DNA of 64,000 nucleotides from DATAFF01 sp036257595 (GTDB lineage: Bacteria > Pseudomonadota > Alphaproteobacteria > Rhizobiales > Aestuariivirgaceae). The position numbers were made by a program, and so were the translations under genes. The DNA lies in assembly GCA_036257595.1 (NCBI GenBank), contig DATAFF010000009.1:1-64000 (forward strand). The letters are read 5' to 3'. Below the pieces are notes generated by a model. That model had not been told where the DNA came from, made no database searches, and saw only the letters and a program-made list of their open reading frames with translations. How positions within the stretch are numbered: the stretch's first letter is position 1; every line of letters starts with the position of its first letter. Below, in pieces: positions 51,366 through 59,597 of the stretch.

Positions 51366-52585
51366 GGTCGAGATGGCTCCTTTCGTCCATGCTCGGTCCA
51401 CTCCACGACGAGGACGGAGGCGAGCACCAGCCCGGCAAAGGACAGGGCCAGCGGATAGAGCGTGCCGGCATAGCTTTGCCCGATCACCGTGCCGATGGCG
51501 ACCGAAACGATGGTCGCAATGAAGCTCACCACTGCCGCGCCGACGCCGGCAATGTGCCCGAGCGGCTCCATTGCCAGGGCGTTCAGATTGCCGAAGCTGA
51601 TACCGACGAAGAAGAAGCAGATCACCAGATAGCTCATGAGCAGCCAGAGCGGCGGCACGCCGCCGGCGAGCGCCACCAGCAGGACGAAGACGAGCGACAA
51701 GGCGCTGGCGCTGCGCAGAGCCAGGCTGCAGAGCCGCCGCATGCCGAAGCGCATGACGAGGCGAGCGTTGATGAGAGAGGCGCAGCCGATCGCCGCGGCG
51801 GGGACGGCGAAGGCAAGCGGAAACAGCGGACCGAGACCATAGATCTCCTGGAACATCTGCTGCGAGGTCACGAGATAGACGACGAAGGCGGCGAAGACGA
51901 GGCCGGAGGTGAGAGCATAGCCCAATGTGACACGGCTGCGCAGGCATTCCAGCATCGCGGTGGCGAGGTAATGCAACGACAGCTCGGCACGACGGTTCGG
52001 CGGCAGGGTCTCGGGCTGGCGCCAGAGAAACCAGGCGAGCGCCACCGAGCCAAGCACGAAGAGGGCCACAAAGATCCAGCGCCAGGAGCCGAAGTGCAGA
52101 ATGATCTGGCCGAGCGCCGGCGCCAGCACCGGGGCCATGATGAACACCGCCATGACCAGAGAGAAGACGCGGGCCATCTCGCGGCCACCATGCCGGTCGC
52201 GGATCAGCGCCAGGGAGACGATGCGCGGCCCGGCAGCCCCGGCGCCCTGGAGGAAGCGGCCGGCGAGCAGGATCTCGAATCGTGTCGCCAGCAGGGCGAG
52301 CAGCGTGCCGCAGAGATAGAGGGCGAGGCCGAAGGCGACCGCCGGCTTGCGGCCGGTGCTGTCGGAGACCGGTCCGTAGAACAATTGCCCGATGCCGAGA
52401 GCCAGGAAAAACGCCACCAGCACCAGCTGACGGTCATTGGGGTTGCGAACCCTGAGCTCGGCGGCAATGTCGCCGAGGGCGGGCAGCATCGAGTCGATGG
52501 AGAGGGCGACCAGTGACATGAGCAGCGCAATCAGCGCGACAAACTCGCCGGTCGGCCGCAATCCCGGGTCAACCGTCCCCCGCAA
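51362..52585 (-). CDS. MFS transporter, Bcr/CflA type
   Basis: The protein is 407 residues from a TTG at 52585, which has GGAGAA 7 nt upstream. A longer frame to 52690 would overlap the start of the divergent kinase. SIDSMLPALGDIAAEL, LFYGPVSDSTGRKPAV, FLQGAGAAGPRIVSLALIRD and APVLAPALGQI are the Bcr/CflA (DHA1) exporter motifs. Coupled translation with the nucleoside hydrolase hints that it exports a base or nucleoside rather than a drug; that is inference. Confidence 0.85.
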   Translation of the reverse strand: MRGTVDPGLRPTGEFVALIALLMSLVALSIDSMLPALGDIAAELRVRNPNDRQLVLVAFFLALGIGQLFYGPVSDSTGRKPAVAFGLALYLCGTLLALLATRFEILLAGRFLQGAGAAGPRIVSLALIRDRHGGREMARVFSLVMAVFIMAPVLAPALGQIILHFGSWRWIFVALFVLGSVALAWFLWRQPETLPPNRRAELSLHYLATAMLECLRSRVTLGYALTSGLVFAAFVVYLVTSQQMFQEIYGLGPLFPLAFAVPAAAIGCASLINARLVMRFGMRRLCSLALRSASALSLVFVLLVALAGGVPPLWLLMSYLVICFFFVGISFGNLNALAMEPLGHIAGVGAAVVSFIATIVSVAIGTVIGQSYAGTLYPLALSFAGLVLASVLVVEWTEHGRKEPSRP

Positions 52586-52615
52586 CTTCGTTCTCCAATT
52601 CCCTGATCGGGCGGC

Positions 52616-52621
52616 TATAAT
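52616..52621 (+). promoter_or_regulatory. TATAAT -10 element candidate for the kinase gene
   Basis: A perfect TATAAT lies 20 bp ahead of the GTG start of the EnvZ-like kinase, in the 55-bp divergent region. No good -35 match is seen at the expected spacing, and the leader would be very short. Support is therefore weak. Confidence 0.35.
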
Positions 52622-52640
52622 AGGGGGATCGAGGTGGGAT

Positions 52641-54044
52641 GTGAATTCATCGGCATTCGGGGTATCGGAAACGTCACGGACGAGCGGCATCGTGCATGCG
52701 CTGCACCGCCTGCGGCACCATGTCGACCGTTTTCTCGAGCGTCATTTCCCGGAGCGGCTCTATGCCCGCTCGCTGATCATCGTGGTGACGCCGGTCGTGG
52801 TGCTGCAGCTCATCATGTCCTACATGTTCATGGAGCGCCACTATGAGACGGTCACCCGGTCGCTGGCCGAATCCTATATCAGCGAGGTCGTGCTGCTGAT
52901 CAATCTCTACAACAGGAGCGACCAGAGCCCGGAAGCGGCCACTCGCATTCTCGACATGGCCAATGGCGATCTCAAGCTCGGCCTGTCGATCCTCGACAAG
53001 CAGTCGCTGCCGCAGCCGATCCCCACGCCCGCCTTCTCCAGCGTCGACCGCAAGCTCAGGCGCTATGTCTGGAGCGATCTCAAGCTGCCGTTCTGGCTCG
53101 ACACCACGGGCACGCCCGATTTTGTCGATCTCCGGATCGAGGTCAAGCCCAACACGGTGTTTCGCTTCGTGACGCCGATCGCGCGGGCCCACGCGCCGAC
53201 CCGGCCGTTGTTCCTGTTCGCCATGGTGAGCTCGTCGCTGGTGCTGCTCAGCCTGGCGATCATCTTCCTGCGCGGCCAGATCCGTCCGATCCTGCGATTG
53301 GCCGAGGCGGCGCAAGCGTTCGGCATGGGGCGCGACGTCGCCAATTTCCGCCCGTCGGGAGCGCGCGAGATCCAGGAGGCATCCAACGCCTTCATCATGA
53401 TGAAGGCGCGCATCGAGCGCAATGTCGAGCAGCGGACCGCCATGTTGGCGGGGGTGTCGCATGATCTTCGAACCGTGTTGACGCGGCTCAATCTCGAGCT
53501 CGCATTGATGCCGGAGACGGCGGAGACGGCGGCGATGCGCGAGGACGTCGCCGAGATGCAGCGGATGCTCGAGGGCTATCTCTCCTTCGCCCGCGGCGAT
53601 GGCGGCGAGGAATCGCGCGAGACCGACATCGCCAATCTGATCAGCCAGATCGGCGAGGACTTCGCCCGCTCGGGCCGTTCCATCACGCTCGCTCTCCCCG
53701 ACAGCCTGATGGCGTCGGTCAAGCCGCAGGCGCTCAAGCGCTGCATCGCCAATCTCGTCGCCAATGCGATCCGGTTCGGCAAGGTCGTCACCGTCACGGC
53801 GTCGCTCGCGAACCGGGCGCTGACCATCATCGTCGAGGATGACGGCCCGGGGGTCCCGCCGGAGCGCTATGCCGACGTCTTCAAGCCGTTCGTCCGGCTC
53901 GACGATGCCCGCAACCAGGACACGCCCGGAACCGGGCTCGGCCTTGCCATCGCGCTCGATGTGGCGCGAAGCCATGGCGGCGACATCACGCTCGACCGGA
54001 GCGCCAGCGGCGGCCTCAAGGCGACGGTGACAATTCCGCAGTGA
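52641..54044 (+). CDS. EnvZ-like membrane sensor histidine kinase
   Basis: The protein is 467 residues from GTG 52641, behind GAGGTGGGAT. Two membrane segments (LIIVVTPVVVLQLIMSYMF near 55; FLFAMVSSSLVLLSLAIIFL near 195) flank a periplasmic domain of about 120 residues. A HAMP follows (RPILRLAEAAQAFGMG). The HisKA motif GVSHDLRTVLTRLNLELAL has H274. The HATPase has VANAIRFG, EDDGPGVP and [12 protein letters not shown]. In the H-box the usual Pro (HDLRTPLTR) is Val. No response regulator is adjacent, so the partner is unknown. Confidence 0.92.
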   Translation: MNSSAFGVSETSRTSGIVHALHRLRHHVDRFLERHFPERLYARSLIIVVTPVVVLQLIMSYMFMERHYETVTRSLAESYISEVVLLINLYNRSDQSPEAATRILDMANGDLKLGLSILDKQSLPQPIPTPAFSSVDRKLRRYVWSDLKLPFWLDTTGTPDFVDLRIEVKPNTVFRFVTPIARAHAPTRPLFLFAMVSSSLVLLSLAIIFLRGQIRPILRLAEAAQAFGMGRDVANFRPSGAREIQEASNAFIMMKARIERNVEQRTAMLAGVSHDLRTVLTRLNLELALMPETAETAAMREDVAEMQRMLEGYLSFARGDGGEESRETDIANLISQIGEDFARSGRSITLALPDSLMASVKPQALKRCIANLVANAIRFGKVVTVTASLANRALTIIVEDDGPGVPPERYADVFKPFVRLDDARNQDTPGTGLGLAIALDVARSHGGDITLDRSASGGLKATVTIPQ

Positions 54045-54111
54045 GTGAATTCTGGAGCTTGTTATTCAATCTCTGGTCGATATATAAGCATACGACAACG
54101 TGGAGGTTGGC

Positions 54112-54390
54112 ATGGTCGAAAGTTTCGAAGTGCGGATCATGCGTCACAAGAAGACCGGGCTCTTTTTGGCAATCAGCGATGATCTGAAGGGCCTTTATGT
54201 GCACGCCCGCACCGAGGAGGATCTGCTCGAGCGCATTCCCATCGCGGCCAGGGATATTCTTGAGGCCGAGACTGGCGAAAAGGTGAAGGTCTATCCGTCG
54301 AGTCCCGAAAAGACCGAGTTCGGTGACTTCCATCTCGTAATGATGAAGTTTGCCACGGAGCGTCTGAAGAGCGACGGCGGACGAATATAG
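54112..54390 (+). CDS. HicB/DUF1902-like small protein
   Basis: The protein is 92 residues from ATG 54112, with GGAGG upstream. EVRIMRHKKTGLFLAISDDL, then LYVHARTEEDLLERIP, form the partial RNase H-like fold of DUF1902/HicB-type antitoxin proteins. No DNA-binding domain follows. Local GC is clearly lower than in flanking genes. No intact HicA toxin accompanies it; the downstream 215 bp look decayed. It may be an orphan antitoxin or a stand-alone protein. Confidence 0.75.
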   Translation: MVESFEVRIMRHKKTGLFLAISDDLKGLYVHARTEEDLLERIPIAARDILEAETGEKVKVYPSSPEKTEFGDFHLVMMKFATERLKSDGGRI

Positions 54391-54606
54391 GGCGTGCCTA
54401 AAGTCGTTTGGACTTACACCTGCCAAGAGATCCTATGATGGTGCGACGCTCCATTTGATCGAGACGGGGCATTCCATACTATCCCTGATGCCGAAAGCCT
54501 GGAGGAGATCGAACGGATCGCCTTCATCAATCTGCTGAAAATAAGGTTAGGCATTCTTCCAAACTGATCATAAGGCCACGCCCGAGGCGGCTCGGTTCAG
54601 CCCCTC
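54391..54606 (+). other. Low-GC stretch with possible gene remnant
   Basis: These 216 bp separate the HicB-like gene from the convergent DoeB-like gene and contain no intact reading frame of useful length. In one plus-strand frame, about 54439-54567, a protein-like run ends ESLEEIERIAFINLLKIRL and then a stop (LPN*), but stops and frame breaks precede it. It could be the remnant of a partner gene of the HicB-like protein. I cannot match it to HicA. Confidence 0.3.
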
Positions 54607-55602
54607 TCAATTTCGACCCTCCACTGCCAACACCGCCAGGCAGTCGCCGGGCTTGATCAGGCCGGGGAAGTGGCGGGCGACAAGCAGGCCGTCCATCGTG
54701 GCGCGGTAGGACCGCGGCGGCTTGCCGGTGCGATCGACCGGCCAGATGCGGGCGAGCTCATCGCCGCTCCTGACCTGCTGACCGAGGTCGACGCGCGGCT
54801 CGATCATTCCGTCATCCTCGCTGAAGATGAAGCAGTCGGTGGAGGGCATGTCGAGCATCACCGAGTCGCGCCGCTCGATCTCGCCTTGCAGGATGCCGGC
54901 ATGGATCAGCAGGTTGCGGCAGCCGCGGCGCGCAATCGCCACGGAGCGGGCGGTGGCGGTGCCGCCGCCGCCAAGCTCGGTCGTGACGAACACCTTGCCC
55001 ATCTTCTCCGCGATGGTGTCGAACATCCCGACAGCATCGATCTCGCGCAGCATCATCGAATAGGGTGCGCCAAAGGCCGCCATGGCGGCATGGGCGCGCG
55101 CCTGGAGCGCTGCATCGGGGAGGTGGTGAATGCTGGCAAAGGGCACGAAGTCGAGCGTGCGGCCGCCGGAATGAAAGTCGAGGACGATGTCGGCCTCAGG
55201 CAGGAGCGTGCGGGCGAAATAGTCGGCGATCTTCTCGGTCACCGTGCCGTCGGGACGGCCCGGGAAGGTGCGATTGAGATTGCCGCGGTCGATGGGAGAG
55301 GTGCGCAGGCCGGCCCGAAAGGCCGGATAGTTCATGAAGGGGACGATGATGACGCGGCCCTGGATCCTCGCCGGATCGAGCTCGAGGGCGAGCTCCTGGA
55401 GCGCCAACGGTCCCTCATATTCGTCGCCGTGATTGGCGCCGGCGAAGAGCGCGGTCGGACCGCTGCCGTTCTTGACCACGGTGAGCGGGATCATCACCGA
55501 GCCCCAGGCGGAATCGTCGCGGCTGTAAGGCAGCCGCAGAAACCCATGGCGGACGCCGTCGGCGGCGAGATCGATTGTCGGAACGATGGGATTGTCTCTC
55601 AT
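54607..55602 (-). CDS. Succinylglutamate desuccinylase/aspartoacylase-family deacylase (DoeB-like)
   Basis: The protein is 331 residues from ATG 55602 (MRDNPIVPTIDLAADGVRHG). The zinc-site motifs of the M14-related AstE/AspA family are present: AGANHGDEYEGP, LDFHSGGRTLDF and a C-terminal lipoyl-like beta domain. HGFLRLPYSRDDSAWGSVMIPL and NLNRTFPGRPDGTVTEKIA strongly resemble DoeB, the N-acetyl-diaminobutyrate deacetylase of ectoine degradation. No other ectoine genes are visible, so the physiological substrate is open. It is divergent from the aminotransferase gene. Confidence 0.85.
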   Translation of the reverse strand: MRDNPIVPTIDLAADGVRHGFLRLPYSRDDSAWGSVMIPLTVVKNGSGPTALFAGANHGDEYEGPLALQELALELDPARIQGRVIIVPFMNYPAFRAGLRTSPIDRGNLNRTFPGRPDGTVTEKIADYFARTLLPEADIVLDFHSGGRTLDFVPFASIHHLPDAALQARAHAAMAAFGAPYSMMLREIDAVGMFDTIAEKMGKVFVTTELGGGGTATARSVAIARRGCRNLLIHAGILQGEIERRDSVMLDMPSTDCFIFSEDDGMIEPRVDLGQQVRSGDELARIWPVDRTGKPPRSYRATMDGLLVARHFPGLIKPGDCLAVLAVEGRN

Positions 55603-55733
55603 GGGTGGGGTCGCCGGTTGCCTCGGGAAGGAAAGTCTCGGCCGCCAGCTCACCGCCAGACGCGCCCCGCGTCAAGAACCCATCCCGTGATGCTTGCGCG
55701 CGCGCCGGCTTGGCCTTATTCGGCTGAGGGGCA

Positions 55734-56696
55734 ATGATGGAGGATGGTCGAGGAATGGCCCAGGGCACCCATAATTTTCGCCAGGATCCGCGCAATGCCG
55801 AGATCCTCATCTCGGTCAATGGCGTGCTCCATAAACGCGACAGGGCCATGGTTTCGGTGTTCGATTCCGGCTTCATCCTGGGCGACGGGGTGTGGGAGGG
55901 TCTTAGGATGCATGGCGGGGGGGTGTCGTTCCTCGACCAGCATCTCGAGCGGCTCTATGAGGGTGCCAAGGCGATCCATATGGATATCGGGCTGACGCCG
56001 GCCGAGCTCAGGGACCGGCTGTTCGATTGCCTCGAGGCCAATGGCATGACCGACGGCGTTCATATCCGCCTGATGGTCACCCGCGGCGTCAAGGCGACGC
56101 CCTATCAGGACCCGCGGGTGACCATTTCGCCGGCGACCGTCGTCATCATCCCGGAATACAAGGTTGCCGATCCGGAGGTCGCGGCGCGGGGCCTCAGGCT
56201 GCACACCGTCCATGTGCGGCGCGGCTATCCCGATGTCCAGGACCAGAAGCTCAACTCGCATTCCAAGCTCAATTGCATCACCGCCTGCATCCAGGCGGCC
56301 GATGCCGGCGCCGATGAAGCGCTGATGCTGGACCCGCATGGCTTCGTCGCCACCTGCAACTCGACGCATTTCTTCATCGTGCGGCGCGGCGAGGTGTGGA
56401 CGTCGACAGGGCAGTACTGCATCCCGGGCATCACCCGCGGGAACGTCATCGCGCTCTGCCGCAGCAATGGCATCCCGATCCATGAGAAGGCCTTCTCGCT
56501 CTATGACGTCTATGGCGCCGATGAAGCCTTCGTCACCGGAACCTTTGCCGGGCTCGCGGCGGTGCGCGAGGTCGACGGGCGGCCGATCCGCCATCCCCTC
56601 GCGCCGCCGGAAGCGTGGAGCGGTCCTGGGCCGATAACGCAGCGACTGAGCGCCCTCTATCGGGCGCTCGCCGTGAAGGAAGCGGTGCGGCGATGA
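55734..56696 (+). CDS. Class IV PLP aminotransferase (BCAT/D-amino-acid aminotransferase-like)
   Basis: The protein is 320 residues from ATG 55734 (GAGGGG upstream); ATG 55755 is an alternative. Family motifs: VSVFDSGFILGDGVWEGLRM, HIRLMVTRG, the PLP Lys in QDQKLNSHSKLN, EALMLDPHGFVATCNSTHFF and CIPGITRGNVIALC. It transaminates a branched-chain or D-amino acid, or lyses 4-amino-4-deoxychorismate; the sequence does not settle which. It is translationally coupled (ATGA) to a sulfotransferase-like gene. Confidence 0.9.
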   Translation: MMEDGRGMAQGTHNFRQDPRNAEILISVNGVLHKRDRAMVSVFDSGFILGDGVWEGLRMHGGGVSFLDQHLERLYEGAKAIHMDIGLTPAELRDRLFDCLEANGMTDGVHIRLMVTRGVKATPYQDPRVTISPATVVIIPEYKVADPEVAARGLRLHTVHVRRGYPDVQDQKLNSHSKLNCITACIQAADAGADEALMLDPHGFVATCNSTHFFIVRRGEVWTSTGQYCIPGITRGNVIALCRSNGIPIHEKAFSLYDVYGADEAFVTGTFAGLAAVREVDGRPIRHPLAPPEAWSGPGPITQRLSALYRALAVKEAVRR

Positions 56697-57460
56697 CCGA
56701 GAAGCGCGTCAACATCGCCATGTGGTCGGGGCCGCGCAACATCTCGACCGCGATGATGTATTCCTTCGGCAACCGACCCGACTGCACCTGCTGGGACGAG
56801 CCGTTCTACGGCTTCGCACTCAAGGCGCGCGGCAACGACCATCCGCTGAGGGACGAGATCATCGCGGCATGGGGCTCGGATTTCGAGGTGCTGGTGAAGC
56901 GCTGCCTCGAACCGGCGCCGCAGGGTCGGCCGGTGTTCTATCAGAAGCACATGACGCATCACATGCTGAAGGGCTTCGACCGCAGCTTCGTACACGGACT
57001 GACCAACGCCTTCCTGATTCGCTCGCCAGAACGGGTGCTCGAAAGCTATGTCAAGAAATGGTCGACGGTGACGCTTCAGGACATCGGCTTCGTCGAGCAG
57101 GCGGAGATCTTCGACATGGTGGCGGAACGGCTCGGCAAGGCGCCGCCGGTGGTCGATGCCGACGACATATTGAGCGATCCGGAAGGCATGCTCAGGGTGC
57201 TGTGCGCGGCGCTCGGAATCGAATTCCGTCAACAGATGCTGTCATGGCCGGCGGGCCCGAAATCATTCGACGGCGTGTGGGCGCCGCATTGGTACAATGC
57301 GGTATGGACGTCGACCGGCTTCGAGCAGCGGCCGGCGGCGAGACCGGCGATGACGGGCGGGCTTGCGGCGATCGCCGATGCGGCGCAACCCTATTATGAA
57401 AAGCTGTTGCGCCACCGGCTGGTGTCGCCGCCACTGTCGGTGGCGGGTGCTGCGAGCTGA
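56693..57460 (+). CDS. Sulfotransferase-like protein
   Basis: The protein is 255 residues. The N-terminal IAMWSGPRNISTAMMYSFGNR corresponds to the 5'-phosphosulfate-binding (P-loop-like) region of sulfotransferases. DEPFYGF, FLIRSPERVLESYVKKW (3'-phosphate-site region) and DADDILSDPEGMLRVLC also fit. Whether it transfers sulfate or acts on another group is not clear. It is paired with the aminotransferase by a 4-bp overlap. Its last 67 bp overlap the convergent FliJ-like gene. Confidence 0.8.
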   Translation: MTEKRVNIAMWSGPRNISTAMMYSFGNRPDCTCWDEPFYGFALKARGNDHPLRDEIIAAWGSDFEVLVKRCLEPAPQGRPVFYQKHMTHHMLKGFDRSFVHGLTNAFLIRSPERVLESYVKKWSTVTLQDIGFVEQAEIFDMVAERLGKAPPVVDADDILSDPEGMLRVLCAALGIEFRQQMLSWPAGPKSFDGVWAPHWYNAVWTSTGFEQRPAARPAMTGGLAAIADAAQPYYEKLLRHRLVSPPLSVAGAAS

Positions 57461-57798
57461 GCGACGCCGCCTTCCTTCTCGGCGAGCAGCTCGAGCTTGC
57501 GCAGCTCGCTCTCCTCGGCGGCGAACCGCTCCTTGGCGTCATCGAGCTCGGCCTCCAGCTCGCTCATCGAGCGCAGGATGTTGTCGCGGCGGCCGCGCAG
57601 CGATTTGGCGGTCATCGAATAGCTGAAATGACCAGGATCGGTGACGCCGTTGCGCTGCTCCTCGGCAGCGATCTGGCGGTCGAGGTCGTCCTGCTTGCGA
57701 CGAAAGTCGGCAATCATCGCCTCGATGGCCTGGACCTGGCGGCGCCGTTCCTCGACACGAAAGCGCTGAAGCCGCAGATAGGTGTTTTTCGAACGCAT
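57394..57798 (-). CDS. fliJ: FliJ-like flagellar export protein
   Basis: The protein is 134 residues, almost entirely a helical coiled coil starting MRSKNTYLRLQRFRVEERRRQVQAIE, typical of FliJ, with ELEAELDDAKERFAAEESEL in the C-terminal half. FliJ is the chaperone-escort and ATPase-complex stalk protein of the flagellar type III export apparatus. It faces ctrA across a 259-bp region; linkage of fliJ and ctrA occurs in other alphaproteobacteria. No fliI is seen on its 3' side in this window, so the assignment rests on sequence and context. Confidence 0.75.
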   Translation of the reverse strand: MRSKNTYLRLQRFRVEERRRQVQAIEAMIADFRRKQDDLDRQIAAEEQRNGVTDPGHFSYSMTAKSLRGRRDNILRSMSELEAELDDAKERFAAEESELRKLELLAEKEGGVAQLAAPATDSGGDTSRWRNSFS

Positions 57799-57821
57799 GA
57801 ACGGCCTCCCGCAACCGCCAC

Positions 57822-57981
57822 GAATCGACTAGCGTCAATCTCCCGATCTCGCTGCATGGTGCCGGCACTGGCTTAAGTTGGAGTAAAGACGAATCGCGAT
57901 TCAGGTGATTGCGCCATTTTCGCGGCAGGGGCTTAGGGTTTGTTAACTTTTGTGCGGGTATCTTAACCACGAAGATTAACC
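57822..57981 (+). promoter_or_regulatory. ctrA control region: GANTC sites and TTAAC half-sites
   Basis: The 259-bp region ahead of ctrA contains GANTC (CcrM methylation) sites at 57822-57826, 57891-57895 and 57898-57902; the last two form the palindrome GAATCGCGATTC. It also has TTAAC(C) CtrA half-sites at 57943, 57963 and 57976. The spacing of the last two TTAA elements is 9, not the consensus 7. Methylation-sensitive and autoregulated ctrA promoters are known in Caulobacter; the same logic here is inferred. Confidence 0.55.
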
Positions 57982-58057
57982 AGGGTCCATCATTGCGGAT
58001 CCGAATTGCTCCTGGATGCGGGGTCCAGAAGTCGCGGATGTCGGGAAGGGGTTGCTG

Positions 58058-58750
58058 ATGCGCGTGCTTCTTATCGAGGATGATTCAGCGACGGCGCAAA
58101 GCATCGAGCTGATGCTGAAATCGGAAGGATTCAATATCTACACCACCGATCTTGGCGAGGAGGGAATCGATCTCGGCAAGCTGTATGACTACGACATCAT
58201 ACTGCTCGACCTCAATCTGCCGGACATGTCCGGCTTCGAGGTGCTGAAGTCGCTCAGGGTCTCGAAGGTCAACACACCGATCCTGATCCTCTCCGGCCTT
58301 GCCGGCATCGAGGACAAGGTGCGGGGCCTGGGCTTCGGCGCCGACGATTACATGACCAAGCCATTCCACAAGGACGAGCTGGTGGCGCGGATCCACGCGG
58401 TGGTGCGCCGCTCGAAGGGTCATGCGCAGTCGGTCATCGCGACCGGCGATCTCATCGTCAATCTCGACACCAAGACGGTCGAGGTGTCCGGGCAGCGGGT
58501 GCATCTGACCGGCAAGGAGTACCAGATGCTGGAGCTCCTGTCGCTGCGCAAGGGCACGACCCTCACCAAGGAGATGTTCCTCAACCATCTCTATGGCGGC
58601 ATGGACGAGCCGGAGCTCAAGATCATCGACGTGTTCATCTGCAAGCTGCGCAAAAAGCTGGCGATGGCCGCCGGTGGACGGAACTACATCGAGACGGTGT
58701 GGGGCCGCGGCTATGTGCTGCGCGAAGGCGCGGCCGGCGAAGCAGCCTGA
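58058..58750 (+). CDS. ctrA: Cell-cycle response regulator CtrA
   Basis: The protein is 230 residues from ATG 58058. The receiver domain starts [20 protein letters not shown], has acceptor D51 in [13 protein letters not shown], and [31 protein letters not shown] in pieces ([20 protein letters not shown]). The OmpR-type DNA-binding domain has [17 protein letters not shown] and [13 protein letters not shown]. It ends in Ala-Ala, the ClpXP recognition used for cell-cycle proteolysis. It controls replication, division and motility genes at TTAA-N7-TTAA boxes. The phosphotransferase gene chpT lies convergent on its 3' side. Confidence 0.97.
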   Translation: MRVLLIEDDSATAQSIELMLKSEGFNIYTTDLGEEGIDLGKLYDYDIILLDLNLPDMSGFEVLKSLRVSKVNTPILILSGLAGIEDKVRGLGFGADDYMTKPFHKDELVARIHAVVRRSKGHAQSVIATGDLIVNLDTKTVEVSGQRVHLTGKEYQMLELLSLRKGTTLTKEMFLNHLYGGMDEPELKIIDVFICKLRKKLAMAAGGRNYIETVWGRGYVLREGAAGEAA

Positions 58751-58758
58751 AGCAAGAA

Positions 58759-58850
58759 GCGAATAGTGAGTAGCGAATAGTGAATAGTCAGGGCAGCGCT
58801 TGCCCCAACTATTCGCTATTCGCTATTCGCTATTCGCTATTCGCTATTCA
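58759..58850. repeat. Heptamer-repeat hairpin, locus C (CTATTCG units)
   Basis: The left arm (58759-58788) is GCGAATAG with TAGCGAATAG and TGAATAGT. The right arm has five exact CTATTCG copies (58809, 58816, 58823, 58830, 58837) and a sixth ending in A (58844). A stem of about 30 bp can form. It separates convergent ctrA and chpT, and reaches into chpT: the last codons and the TAG stop of chpT (58837-58839) are made of repeat sequence. Confidence 0.85.
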
Positions 58851-59472
58851 CCCTCTTCGCCCGAAACACCACCACGCCCGGCTTGACCTCGGCCGCAATG
58901 GCGAAGCCGGTCTGCTCGGCAAGGCGCAGGGCGTAATAGACCTGGACGACGCGGGCATCGAACTCGGCGGCGGGAACCGCGCGGTCGAGCACGGCCTTGG
59001 TCTTGTCGGCGAGGCGCGCACCATCGCCCTCGGCGGTCGCCGAGAGAAGGTTGTCGGCCGCCTCGATGGTGACGATGCCGCCGCGCGGCACGGCGGCGAT
59101 CGCCAGCAGCAACAGATTGAGCAGGAGCTTCACCTCGTTCTTGTCGCGGGCGCAGCGCGGTGCCCGCCAGTCGAGCTTGACCTTCTCGTCGCCGAGGAAG
59201 AGCCGGGCGAGGTCGCCGGCCTCGCCGAGGTCGAGCATCGACCCGGCGCCGCCGGCAGCGCCGAATGCCATGCGGCAGAATTGCAGCTTGGCCGAGGCCT
59301 GGCGGGCGGAGCGCCGCACCAGCTCGAGTGCCAGCCTGCGCATTTCCTCATCATCATCCTCGTCCATCATTTCGAGACCGTTGGCGATGGCGCCGACCGG
59401 CGAGACGATGTCATGGCAGACCCGGCTGCACAAAAGCGCTGCAAGGTCGAGATCGCTCAGGAGGTTCGACAT
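58837..59472 (-). CDS. chpT: Histidine phosphotransferase ChpT
   Basis: The protein is 211 residues. LAALLCSRVCHDIVSPVGAI contains the phosphorylatable H20 in the ChpT motif, followed by NGLEMM. The second half is a degenerate HATPase-like fold without ATP motifs (LLLNLLLLAIAAVPRGG). ChpT passes phosphate from CckA to CtrA and CpdR. Its place next to ctrA agrees with the Brucella arrangement. The C-terminal residues VNSE and the TAG stop fall in the heptamer repeat, so the end of the protein varies with the repeat. Confidence 0.93.
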   Translation of the reverse strand: MSNLLSDLDLAALLCSRVCHDIVSPVGAIANGLEMMDEDDDEEMRRLALELVRRSARQASAKLQFCRMAFGAAGGAGSMLDLGEAGDLARLFLGDEKVKLDWRAPRCARDKNEVKLLLNLLLLAIAAVPRGGIVTIEAADNLLSATAEGDGARLADKTKAVLDRAVPAAEFDARVVQVYYALRLAEQTGFAIAAEVKPGVVVFRAKRVNSE

Positions 59473-59597
59473 GAGGGGTCCATGGGGTTGGCGACGGCGA
59501 TCTCACGAATCGCCGATCATGGGTTGTCTCCATGGCGAACTTACTCTAGGCGAACCGTGATGGAAGGTTCCCCGCTGCTCAGTTCACGGAAAAGCGC

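Noticed and set aside
54391..54606. Intact HicA toxin downstream of the HicB-like gene
   Set aside because: All frames are broken or short, and none shows the HicA double-stranded RNA-binding pattern with its catalytic His.
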